Part shown: positions 1-12,900 of the stretch, one piece after another | Position numbering within the stretch: position 1 is the stretch's first letter | Layout: the number at the start of each line of letters is the position of its first letter | Source: Ascaris suum | Lineage: Eukaryota > Nematoda > Chromadorea > Rhabditida > Ascarididae | Length of the DNA stretch: 64,000 bases | Direction of reading: 5' to 3' | Assembly (NCBI GenBank): GCA_013433145.1 | Contig: CM024189.1 | Span: forward strand, 4,956,501 to 5,020,500 | Program-made: the position numbers and the translations under genes | The notes under the pieces: generated by a model | Seen by the model: only the letters and a program-made list of their open reading frames with translations | Database searches by the model: none | What the model was told of the DNA's origin: nothing

Positions 1-472
1 TAGAGAGGAAAGTTTATTTGGGCGTAATTCATTTATCTACACGTGACGTTTGTATCGAGTACTGCTTGATGTTCATTTAGATTACTTTCTCGTCGTCAAC
101 GTATCATAATGCGAAATCGCACCGAACGCTTAAGCGAATTGTTCGACTGGAAAAACCTTGGATCGGTAAATTTGCCTTGGTTTTTATGTTATTCTGGTTC
201 AGGAAAAATAGGCACAGAGTTGAAGTCGGCAATTCCTAGCGAGCTTTGCTAATGACCGGTAGGCGGGATCAGAGTTAAACGAAGTGCCACATTTAACACG
301 TGATCTGCTTCATACTAATCGACAAAACTTGAAAGGGGTACTTTGTGCTCGTTATTTGGAGTTAACTGTAAACATCACGTGTTCTCCCTACAAAAAACTA
401 TTGCAAAAATGCTAATGACGAGAAGCCATTTCAGCGAGTTTTCTTTTGACGATAGTGTCACAGAGTGACCAT

Positions 473-843
473 TTAAAATATTCCCGACGATTGAGAATTA
501 GTTTTCGAGGCACGATTTCTTTCTGCTTCAGAAGTTTCTTGAAAAATTTTCACCAGTAAAACCTATAAGTTTGACATGATGGCTATAGAAGAAGGTAGTA
601 ACGGAAATGATCATTCAGAAAGTCGATCGATCAAATCTATCCCGTAGTAACAGAAAACGTACAAAGCGGAAGCTTTTATTTTGAAATTCAGTTTTACCAC
701 TGGAATGTTTTGTTTTAAAGCCATTGTGCGTGGGAAACCCAACCTCTCTTTCTGTTTTATTGTAAGATTACCCTTGGAAGAAGCCTCATGTATTTCCTGC
801 GCTTCCGCGAGAAGCACTTTTTTCAGTTTTTGTGATTTCAAAC
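473..843 (-). CDS. Last two exons of an unrecognised minus-strand gene
   Basis: Two exons fit together by phase. Exon 843-698 follows a CCGTAG acceptor, reads 48 codons after two phase bases, and ends before GTAAAA. Exon 562-473 follows an ACTTATAG acceptor, continues in phase 0 for 29 codons and ends in TAA. The intron is 135 bp. The protein piece is basic and hydrophilic, with EAQEIHEASS and RLGFPRTMA early and QETSEAERNRASKTNSQSS at the C-terminus, so it looks soluble and possibly nuclear. I do not recognise the family. Upstream exons were not found. They would have to lie beyond the plus-strand exon at 1021-1230, so the two genes would overlap, which lowers confidence. Confidence 0.4.
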
Positions 844-1020
844 CTACGGAGCAGACTCATATAGTTTCTGGTTCGGGAGTGAACGTGAATTTCCATTTTA
901 ACGCTGGAATGGATTGGAGCTGGAAACGTCGGACCCAACCAAGGCGAGAGACGCTGGACCCAGTGCGAAAAGACGGCTTGAATAGGGTTCTGGTAAATCT
1001 TGACGTTTGTTTCATTGCAG

Positions 1021-1230
1021 TTTTATCGCGAAGCACGGCGAATGGCGTTACAGAAGACGCATCCAGATTTAATACAGGTAATCCAAGAAACGGTGCGTCG
1101 AATACCTCGTCCAATTTCGGCGCCTTCAACACCAAGCACAAGTCGTCCAACGTCGCCGCACGATAGTGAAGACGAATCCGATACCGCAGAACAGGAAGCA
1201 TTTGAAGAAAAAGCGTGGCAAGAGCAATAG
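1021..1230 (+). CDS. Terminal exon of a plus-strand gene, 5' part outside or unseen
   Basis: A clear acceptor (TTTCATTGCAG, ending at 1020) opens a 69-codon frame ending in TAG at 1230. The residues start FYREARRMALQKTHPDL, pass through a Ser/Thr/Pro-rich stretch (about residues 29-46) and end in a very acidic tail (DSEDESDTAEQEAFEEKAW). Such a tail is typical of a disordered C-terminus. No domain is visible, so no function is assigned. A donor shortly upstream (GTAAATC near 991) would leave an intron of under 40 bp, so the previous exon is more likely farther left or outside the window. An AATAAA-type signal occurs near 1631. Confidence 0.55.
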   Translation, partial: FYREARRMALQKTHPDLIQVIQETVRRIPRPISAPSTPSTSRPTSPHDSEDESDTAEQEAFEEKAWQEQ

Positions 1231-3370
1231 TTCCCATCATCGACGTGATTCGTTTTTCTTGCTAGGTCTTGTTAATGTTTTCTTTGATCCATCGTCACTA
1301 CGCTACTCATACTGCATCCTAATTGATACTAATCTCCCAGTAAAAGAGGTGATTCTCCTCTTAACTGAGCTTTATATGCATCGCTGCCATGTTTTGTTAC
1401 GTATGCTCAGCCTAGACGATTGGCAACGTGTTCACTGAAGCACTTCGCATCAGTTGAACGGTTATGGCCGTCTTTTATGTGGCTATTTCTTTGTCCTAGA
1501 GGTGTTGATCTTGTGAAATGTCGTATTTTTTATGTGTTACACATATAAGGGTGTATACGTCGATGTACACACCGGTACCGCAGATTTATGCTATACTTCG
1601 GGCTGAACATCGGAGGAGGCAAATCGCTTCTAATAAACAAACGCATTTCTAAGTCAGTTGTGAGTACTATACTACCCTACTTTCTCTGAGTGCCACTGGA
1701 GTTACGAGTCGTCTTGTTCTAGTTCTCGTGAATATTCTTGTGCATTTGTTACTTGTGCTTCCGCAGGTATAGTTTTTCTAACGGTTATTTAAATGTAGGC
1801 AAAGTTGTCGACAAGAAGGCAATGAGATGGCCATTGATACGGCTACAGATGATACGTTTTAGTCTTTAATGTTTCTTGGTGTTTCAGGCTCATCGTCGAG
1901 TGACAAATTGTCTCATATTAATGGAAATAAATAGGTTTTTACTTTCTGTTACAGTCGCACATCCTGCTGTCAGGGCGTTAGTGAAAAGCCTTGTTGGACT
2001 TATTCTGCGGTGAAGATGGCGATGAAGGTGGTTGGCAAAAGCGTCACAGCAATATCTGAATCGTGCCTATCACTTCTTGTTGCGCGCTAGTGGATATAAA
2101 AATGAAGCAAAGTTCCAGCTATCTTTCCACTTTCTGATCGTTTTTTTCCGACGTGTTCCAGCTATAAATAACCCATATGCGGTAGGGTTGCTAGATTCAG
2201 GTCCTCGGGGCCAGACTGGCGAATGTGCTGAGGTGGAATTTTTAAGGCAATCAAACGGTCCAGCAGTCTCGCATTGCAGTGCAGTCAGTATTCCAAAGTA
2301 AATGTCTTTATGCAAAGCCCGAATTCATCAGCATCGATGCATCGCTGCTGCGTATTCAGAAGGAGAGGATTTTTGAGCTAAGCGGATAAGTGCACAGTTT
2401 CTGACAAACATGCTAGTATGCAGGAAGTAAAAGAATGAATACGGGGAAGATTTGGTGGCATCTGCTCAAATGTGAGGGTAGGAAAACAGCAGTCACTGAC
2501 GCACGTTCGTGGTGAGGGGAGCGATTAATCGTGAATGACTGTGGACTGGAGCAGGTAGGTGCCAGTCTGTTGAGCTTCCGTTTAAATGCTCTTGGAGCAT
2601 TTCACGTAGCGACTTCCAAAGGGTATTTGCCGTGCTCGTGGAACGCTTCTGTGGAATCCCCCAAGTCTTATGAAAGCACAAGGAGGACTGTTCCGACCTG
2701 CTAATTGTTCGAAAGCAAGGATGCTTCAAACCGTATAAGTGCTTAGGACGAAATAAAACTTTAAACTCATGCTGTGCACAATCAGTTGAACAATTTATTG
2801 AAATGGGATAAAAGGGGGGGAGGGGTCAGTGAGGAAGGTGAGACCCAACTGCCCATTGTTCCATTTGAAAAACTCAATGCCATTAGAAGCTGGCGGAGAT
2901 TACTACATGAGTTCTTTGTCACTAGTGAAAAATGGTGGCTTAAAATTTGGTGACCACAAAACATCTATTCGCGAAATTATTGATATTTTGATGTTCTGCG
3001 AGGTGACGAAATTTCTGCTGAATACTTGCAGTTCTGAATACTCATTTAGAGGTTTCTAAGAAAGACATCTGATAATCTATACGAACGCTTGCCAAAACAT
3101 TCCCCGCAATGTTCCCTGTGCTTGGGAGGATAGCTCAGGACACTACTGCGAACTTCCACCACTCTGCTGGAGCCGGATAGAAGGGTTTTTGTGACCGGTA
3201 TAGAATAATTTGGCGTTTTCCACAAGAATTACGGTCTGGGAGAATTCTGAGTTTGAAGTAGCACGTTGGGTATCAACCGACGCGGAAGAGGTTCTCCGAA
3301 GATACGTTCTCAGAGGTTTCCAATGACTACGAATATGAGACTATCAACCAACCGCGTTTAAAATGGCGAC
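1231..3370. other. Non-coding or unassigned stretch
   Basis: Several open frames of 60-90 codons occur on both strands (for example 2070-2315 and 2493-2729 minus, 2829-3059 plus). None has a flanking splice pair or family motif that I can support. The stretch just before the mariner remnant may belong to the same dead element, but no terminal repeat was recognised. Confidence 0.4.
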
Positions 3371-3727
3371 GAACATCGTCAAGCAGCACGCCACATGGAG
3401 GCCACATATTGTTCCAAAATTCACGAATCTCTTCATTCTGTTAGAGAGAAAGCGAAACAATTTTATTAGCGATTCGAAAATGGAGATTCTTTTGAAGACA
3501 AACGATTTACAGGCGACAAACCGATAACAACACAACAGCAAAAGCGTCCGAATACTCAAGAGACGATACTCGTAGCCACAAGCGGAAGAATTCGATTGGC
3601 GAAAAACATGACGCACTTCAAAGTTCAACTTTCAACAGTGTTTGCACCATGGATAAGCCAGACGAACGACGATTTAAGGATTCCACATTTTGACAACAAC
3701 ACAAAAGATCGGATGGATGAGAAGTGA
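3371..3727 (+). pseudogene. Decayed mariner-like transposase, N-terminal part
   Basis: This 119-codon frame holds one internal TAG and ends in TGA. It resembles the DNA-binding half of mariner transposases. A helix-turn-helix-like part (ARHMEATYCSKIHES, then SVREKAKQFY, stop, RF) leads into the family's hallmark linker, here FENGDSFEDKRFTGDKP, where active copies have W-F-x-R-F, S-G-D, S-L-E-D-x and R-S-G-R-P. A second HTH-like segment (RLAKNMTHFKVQLSTV) precedes WISQ, matching the usual W-V-P-H position. The DDE/D catalytic half was not recovered downstream, so the copy is truncated and non-functional. The alternative is chance resemblance; the length and order of matching blocks argue against that. 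Confidence 0.55.
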
Positions 3728-4145
3728 AAATGCACTGCAAGCTAATGTATACTGTTCCCTGATGCTGTGCTCCGCTGCTTTCAACATCCCTGAATTTTCG
3801 TCACCTTCGGTTCCAAGATTTGAAGAGTTTCTTCCAGTGAAGCCTGAGCTCGGAAGGTTGTTTTCGAGAGGACAAATAAGTGGAAAGACTTTTCAATCCC
3901 ACCCATCAAATCAATAAGCAGCGTTAATTGCCGATTGAATATGCGCAATAAAATTTGAACGCACCGGTCGCTTGCTGATATGTTCCACAAGAGAATTACT
4001 TTCTGATGGATTCAGTTATACCACTGCTTATAGACGATGAGATTTCTAGGCCATTTGCAGGTTTAATAGCCCACTTCAATGTCGATGGATCAAACTAAAA
4101 GTTCATGCAGAGAATCCTTTGGGTATTCAGATCATTCAGATTCAG

Positions 4146-5919
<1,774 letters not shown>

Positions 5920-8900
5920 TCACTGATCAGGATTGAGCACCGCCGATACAGCGAAAAAAACCGGGTCGAATATTTTCCGATAGCCTTCCTGCGTTAGGTG
6001 CACATAATCGAACATATCATGAGCATCGATTTTACCATCCGTTCCTAGAAATAGTGGAACCTGTCGAAAGGCCAACTTCAGTTCCTCCAATGGAAAAAGA
6101 AGAAAAGGAGAACAATAAACTGGATGCCGGCTACAAACTGCGGTAAAATCCCGTCTTGACGAGGTGTCGCCCTTATTATCGACTCAATGCTCATAGGCGT
6201 TGCAATGTTACGTCTGTTACGTCTTCAACAATTACCTTCCAATAGAGACACACAAGAAAGTTACTTTTGAAAGTTTCATAAATACTCACCTTGGATTGAC
6301 ATGTCCAAATCGATCACATCGGCCACTCCATGAAGCGCTGTTTCCATCGCGTCGTTAACCGAACTCACCAATTCGCGACGCTTATTCGGCCTTCTTCCAC
6401 TCGGCAGAAGTTTCTGCAAACTGCGTTTGGTGAAAAAGCACATAGGATACTACGACTTCGATTGGAAGGACTGCAATAAAATACTTTAGTTCCAAAAGGA
6501 CTTACAGTGCACATTGTTTGAATAATTGGCGCCCAGAAATCGGCAGCCGATGGAGAATACGTTTTCAGAGAAAGCAAGTTCCTCAAAAACATTTGTTCCA
6601 AAGTTTCTGAACCGGAATACAAATTTTGGGCTGCTGATCTGCAGGTAGTATCCGCTGTAGGACCCAAAAGACTTTCATCTGAATCTTCAGTTGCACAACA
6701 CAGCGGCGTTTCCTCTTCAGCCAATTATAAAAGATCAGGGATTTTGAGAGAGGCTGCCTAGGTCAATCTTTCATTTTTAAAAACGTCTTTCATTGATTAA
6801 TCGTTCGTTATTCGGCGGATCAACAACAGAGCTACATCTGCTGACACAAAATTCACATCGCCATGCAATTAGCATCAACATACTTTGGATTAGGAAAAAA
6901 GCCTCATTCTCATGTTATCGTTAGAATGTAGGAGACATACACTGAAATCAGTGAGGAAAAACAAATCTTCGGCTTCAAATCATTTACGCTTCAAGCGTGG
7001 CGCAGGCCCATTATCAAAAACATTTCCCGTGCATAACCACGCCACAGTTTACAATTTCTTCATGTTGCGCTCAGCGGAGTGTCTGAAGTCGAAAAAAAGC
7101 TTTCAACAAACTTCCGTCAAATACTGAAGAATACATCTCCTATACAAAGAAAACACTCAAGCAGCTGTGAACAGAATTTCAGCAACAAAGTGAAAATTTT
7201 CGATAAGTCAAAATTTATCAGCACTGAACGGAAGTAGACAGAACAAACCACGATAACAGCGGAGAGGGTGGGGAGGGGGTGGGAGGGGAAGGAGGGAAGT
7301 GGGAGAAGGGGAATGAGTGTACACAATAATAATCAGCTCATCCCAACAACAACATCATTCTCGTAACACTTCTCTAAGAAGCAGAACATGACAGCGGTAT
7401 GCATGCACATTCACCCATGTCTTCAAACACAAAACCTGTACTTTTTTGCCATGGTGCTTAACGCAGCACACTTGACATGAGATTCATGAGATCTCAAGAA
7501 CTTAAGCGTCCATGATTTCTCAATACAAGCTAGACGAACGTTTATCTGCGATGCCATGAAGCAAATGCGGAAAATGGCCGGTGAACAACTGAAATGGGAG
7601 TCGCAATCAACATACCATGAAGAAAATCCGACTCATCGGTTTCTGCCGTTTGATAATCTCAGCCACTTCTTTTATTCCATTCAATAATTCATCCTTGCTG
7701 AGCCCATAATCCAAATTACCCGTCGAAACAACGATAACCTGCAGAACACAGCATCTGAAAGACTTTTTCAGCGTACAGTTCCGTCTCAACAAGAAATCCT
7801 TTCGGATTTGATAACATAAGTTTCAAGAAATTTATCAGGCCGAGATAGAAAACAATTAGGTAATTACTTCTAGTGAGGAATCATATGAAAGTGGACCTCT
7901 GCACAATCTGAACATGAAATTATTTGCTCACTCTTTGACCTCCTAATAATTCTGTTACTTTTAAGCAACCACTGCGTAAGCTGTGGAAAATACAACCCAT
8001 GTTACTACAACCGTAATTAATCCCTTTAGAGAGCTCTAAATCAAACGTGGTCGACCACGGCACCTAAACTATGGCAAGTCAACGTCGGTCAGATTTTCAC
8101 AAGAATAAATGTAAAAGGATCCTCATGTTTTGCGGAAACTTGAATATGCAAATTGCACATCACAGAATATCGACAGCGTTTTGTTATCACACGCTAGCAT
8201 CCTATTAAAAAAGATCCAACATTGTTGTGACAATATGAAAAAAAAAACAATACGTATCAGAGGCTACGTAACCAGCACGAAGCCAGCCATGTAGCTTATC
8301 GCGATATCCTTAAAGTGCCACCATTGTCGTGTTTCGATGAATACAAACCTCGTCATCAAATTCAACTTCCTCCTTTAAACTCGACTTGTTCTAGAACCTC
8401 TCCACAAATCTCGCTTAAAAATGCAAAATTTATTAGAATGTAGACGTGAATATACCTTCGGGTTTAGGCCTTCCAGGACTTTGTTCTCAAGTCGCCAGCG
8501 GAGATCCGAGATACGATCGCCTAGAGCACCAAAGCATAAACAGTGCAGAGGCGCAAAGTGTTCCCGATAGACCTATAAGAAGAGTGGAAATCAACGGAAT
8601 CCTCAAAATTGGCAGAAACGAACCACCGTTTTGTTCTCAAACAATGTTAGGCGACGTTCCAAAAATCCTTTTCTTTCAAAACACAGTTTCATGCTGAGCA
8701 TTGACCAAAGTTTGTTTTCATTGCACTATGGAGCAGGAAGTTTCGTATCACCACTGTATAAACGACAAACGGTCATTCTGCAATCGTTAAAGAGACGTTT
8801 AAAGACGTTGTGGCTTTTACCGCAGGTAAAGGAAAGAGTTGCGAATTGTCTCGCAACAGAAACGCTGCTCAGTTATAGAACCTGCGCTTATCTTAGACAT

Positions 8901-9904
8901 GTGGCTGAAACCCTGTCAACTTCTTGAACTTTCCCGAACTCCATAAATCTCATGTAGAATCACGTCTACATTTCTTAACAAAACAGACTTCTTGCTCCAG
9001 CACATCACGACTAAAATTGTGAGCTTTCACTTAACGTTAGAAGTTATGTCTGTGAAAAGGACTTAAACTCTATCGTCTTATCCATTCTTTTATCTTTTTG
9101 GTTGTCCTGTCACTGTGTCTGCATCAACAAGCTTTGGGTGTCATCATCTTGTACCATTTTTGGATGTCAGGGCATCTTGTCTTTAGTGAAGCAAGAAAAC
9201 ACCGAATTTCTACAGCAAGCAGTAGTTACAATCGAACCAATAATATATAAAAAGGCAACAGCCTATCACAAGAGCTGGGTTATGATCACATCAGACTCAG
9301 CGATGACCAGTTCTGCTTAATGATTGTTTTGGGCAGCAGGATATCCACCGACAGAAAAAGCGAGGGCGAGGGTATCAAAAATTTGCGAGATCATTGGAAA
9401 AGTCGAGTTTGCGACTTTTCCAGAGCGAAGAATGGGTAGGAAGCCTCCAGCGACATGAAAGCTAGAAAGTCGCGGAGTGGAAAGGAGGGGGGAGAGGGGG
9501 AGGGGGAGTGGAGGTGGGAGGCTCCTCTTTTTAAATCCCTGAGAACTTCCAAGAACTTACAAAGCTTTGCTCAAACAACGCGATATGGTCGTCACCAATA
9601 AATAGCACATCAGCTTCCTTGCCTTTCGCTTCCGAAACAAACCATTCGTGCTAAAAACAATTTTTCTCGATATATAATTGCGCAATGTCAAATAAAAAAA
9701 ACAAAAAAAGCAGAACGCAGACTTGCTTATATAACATTTCGTGTCAGTGCCTACTCGTTTTGTTTCTTCTTTAAGTAGCTTCGTTTGTTCACAATCATAA
9801 TAACGCTCGCTTCCAGAAGGGATCCTTAAGCAGAGAAGCGATTTCATAAACTTCTCGGCGCCCCAAACAATATAGATATCATAATCGCTATCAAAGTCCT
9901 CCAT
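5920..9904 (-). CDS. PAF-acetylhydrolase Ib alpha-like GDSL protein, nucleophile Ser replaced by Asp
   Basis: Six exons: 9904-9755 (probable start ATG at 9904), 9650-9561, 8572-8456, 7738-7616, 6413-6290 and 6044-5920. Phases match throughout, giving 242 residues against about 230 in the family. Exons 2-6 align without gaps to PAFAH1B2/3: DVLFIGD, VYREHFAPLH, WRLENKVLEGLNPK, VIVVS, LLPSGRRPN and HDMFDYVHLTQEGY. The family hydrolyses the sn-2 acetyl of platelet-activating factor and binds LIS1 in the cytosol. The C-terminal D-x-x-H dyad (DYVH) is present. The block I motif reads G-D-D-H instead of G-D-S, so the nucleophile is gone, and the block III oxyanion Asn falls on Leu in the gapless alignment (G-N-L-D for G-T-N-N). 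It is probably a catalytically dead, possibly scaffolding, paralog. The first exon rests only on phase and position (about 0.35 on its own). Confidence 0.9.
6506..6714 (-). other. Exon-like open segment inside the PAFAH-like intron
   Basis: A 69-codon open frame on the coding strand (ETPLCCATEDSDESLLG near its start, SAADFWAPIIQTMC at its end) terminates at a textbook GTAAGT donor. Its length, 209 bp, is not a multiple of three, while the intron it sits in is phase 0. Inclusion would therefore break the PAFAH-like frame. The acceptor (TGAAG) is weak. It could be an exon of another transcript, a frame-breaking cassette or chance. Confidence 0.25.
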
Positions 9905-12900
9905 ACAGATTGTATTCTATTATTTTCATCGCATAGATTACTTTTCACTACAAAGAATGAAAGCGAAGTAGAACTGCTAGTTCAAGCAAATATGCTGATG
10001 GAAATGAGAGAGAAGAATCACTTGTAGCAATTACTGTAGTTGTTGATACAAAGGCATTTGCCTTATGTGCATGCGAAAAATTTTTGTGTCACTAATGAAA
10101 AATTCCACCACAAGAAAAGGAGGAAACGAATAGGTGCGAACGACTCTCTGCGTAACTAGAAAAAGGCGACAAGCAACGTAGAAAAAAAAAGTGTACGCAC
10201 GAGGTCAGCCCGGCGTCGATCCTCGAATATGTCGTCGTTATTCTGCATTTCACTACCCTCGAGATACACCTATGAGCAGCATTTTTAGGAAGTGTTTTAA
10301 AATGACGCAATTGACAGCAACTTTCGTAGTTTCGATTTTGAGGTTGCGGTCAAATTTAGGGCTGTCAATACCGAAAGAAACAACATCAACGTAAAATCCG
10401 ATGCGGATCGCAAATTGGATATCATTTTACTCGTACTCACTGCAAGATTTACTTGAAACGGCTAGTACAAGAAACCTAAAGCGCATTTTCTGACTCCGAG
10501 AGAAACACAAGAAGTATTCGTATAATGTGGAAGTTAAATAACAAACCTACCCTCAGGCTTAATTAAACATCACATCATCTCTTTGACTCACTGCTCCACT
10601 CCTCTCTACATTGGCGCACCTTCCACATGCCACCTATATATTGAACAAATAGCAATCAATTGTCACTGACGTATAAGCTAGCCTCAATGCAGGCACGAAT
10701 CAACAACACAGGAAAATGTCACTACTGTGCTTGAATAGCGCACATGATGGGATGAATGGAGAATTCGTTTAGAGATACTGCGTTTCGGGCATGAACACAT
10801 CGCAAATTGCTCTTCCCTCGAAATTTTCACTTTCGATTTTTCCGGAAGGGGTAGGAGTGCATGATCTCAACATTTCGACAAAGAAATACAAAACGCATTG
10901 ACCTCGCCAATGCACTGATCTCGCTGACGCATTGAAAGCTTTCAACACTGCTACCGCTAAAGTCTGACAGAGAAAGAGGCATTTCTGGAATCAATCTGAC
11001 CAGCAATCAATAACTTGTCCCTCGCTCCTTCATCAGGCACGAACGGACGACTGTCATTTTAAGCAACAACAAATTCTCCAAGACTGATTTATCTTAACAA
11101 TGAAAAGAAAAATATTTGGTACCAGAATTCTCAGATTTTAAAGAAAAACATGTAAAATTGCACTATTGAAAGTAAAGTTGCAGTCGAAACATGAGTCATA
11201 AATTCAATTCTGTTCATCAAGCGCATGATTTATCATGCAGGATAGGACATGAGTGATGGCTTTTAAAAAACCCTATCGCCGAGTTGACAGTATCGGATAG
11301 ATAAACAAGAATTCTTCATTGGGTTGCCCTGAAACGATCAGAAACGATCGCACCCATCTGCCAATGGAAACAACCTGCTCGAATTCATATGTCGATCTAT
11401 GCAGCTCACGGGATGAATACCGAAACGAAAAAAAAGATGAAAAAAACGAATCAAAATAGAAGAGAAATGAATGCAAACACAAACACAATTAACATAAACA
11501 AATAAATACATATGAACAATGACCGTTAGCAAATAGCTATTGGCATATATGGAAGTATTGTTGACGAGACTCTAAAAGTCGCATTATAACAAAGAGGATA
11601 TCTGAGCGTTGCTACGAAAACACAAAAACGATAGAACACACTTCAAACTTCTGTCAGTTTAATGGAGAAAATTTCTGCTGAAATGATTCGTATAGAGAGG
11701 AGACAACAGATCCTTCAATAGCGATGAGCTTTTCGAAACTACACATGACTTACGTCCATTTGTATCAAGTTTGCAGCACCAATATAGCAAATATATCGAC
11801 AGCCCCTCTAGCAGACACAAACATCTCAAAGAAATGCTCACAATAACCAACATTCAGCTGTAACTTAATCTAGACGTTTCGAGACAATTGATCGCCATAT
11901 TGGGGCATCCTCTCAAGTTCGGCCGATCGAAACGCTTCGACCTTTGCATTTTTGGCCGTCGGCTTTTGACTATCGATCGGTGGGCGGTCAAGCAGGTGAT
12001 CGATGGAACTGCGCCATTGGCCACTCACCAGTTGACAACTGTAAACGAAATTGCTCGCTTAAACCTAGCTGTTCGAACCGGTTCGACCTGTGCAACTTTA
12101 TCTAAAATCTTCCAATTGTGCGTGGTAGTTGTCATAATTCACCGTAGTGCAGCATTCACTGCAAGATTCGAAAATGCTGTATAAAGAAGCACAATATTTT
12201 AGCTTTATTGAATGGAGCATTCGAGGCCTTCAGCTTTAAATTCACTGAGCATTCAATTGTCTTAAGGATTCGATATGTTCGATGTGATGTTAAACATATT
12301 AATGTCGCATAAAATATTACAGGATTCAACACATTCAACAGTTCGCTTCCTTATCATCACGGTGAATGGTACCGGCTAGTATAAATTTTATAACCTTTAT
12401 TCAAGCAACGTTTTCGAAAGATTTTCAGATCATATTCGCCTATTTGAAGCGTGCGCTCCACTCCCTCACTGCATTGGAGTAGAACTGCATTGTTTCGGAC
12501 AAGATCAGGAAATGCGTGAAAGCATGAGCGAGAACTGTGGCACGTCCACATCGATGTTATACTGGCATTCACTGCCAGTATGCCAAAGCTTCCCAATCGT
12601 TAAAGTATTGGTCTCATATTCGTGATACGTTGCTCTGGTCTGAAGATATGGATATTTTAAATTCTGCGGATTTCCCATCTCCCCCACTATCGTTAAGCCA
12701 AAATTCTGATTATGAGCCTTAACCCTGACAAATTTTCAATATAAACTGAATAGTTTCTAAATCTGTGATGATCTAGAGCAATCAATGAGTGGTCCACCTC
12801 TGCAATTAAACAATTCTTCGGTACAGTTAATTATAGGAAGTCTTTGCGTCAACATTCGCCAAGAACGTCAATAATCTTCATTATGAAATTATTTACTGCT

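Noticed and set aside
681..1240. 161-codon plus frame and 127-codon minus frame
   Set aside because: They overlap the better supported exons at 698-843 (minus) and 1021-1230 (plus) in other frames and run through likely intron sequence.
11888..12184. 98-codon plus frame rich in GATCGA words
   Set aside because: No splice or family support; repeated short words can keep a frame open by chance.
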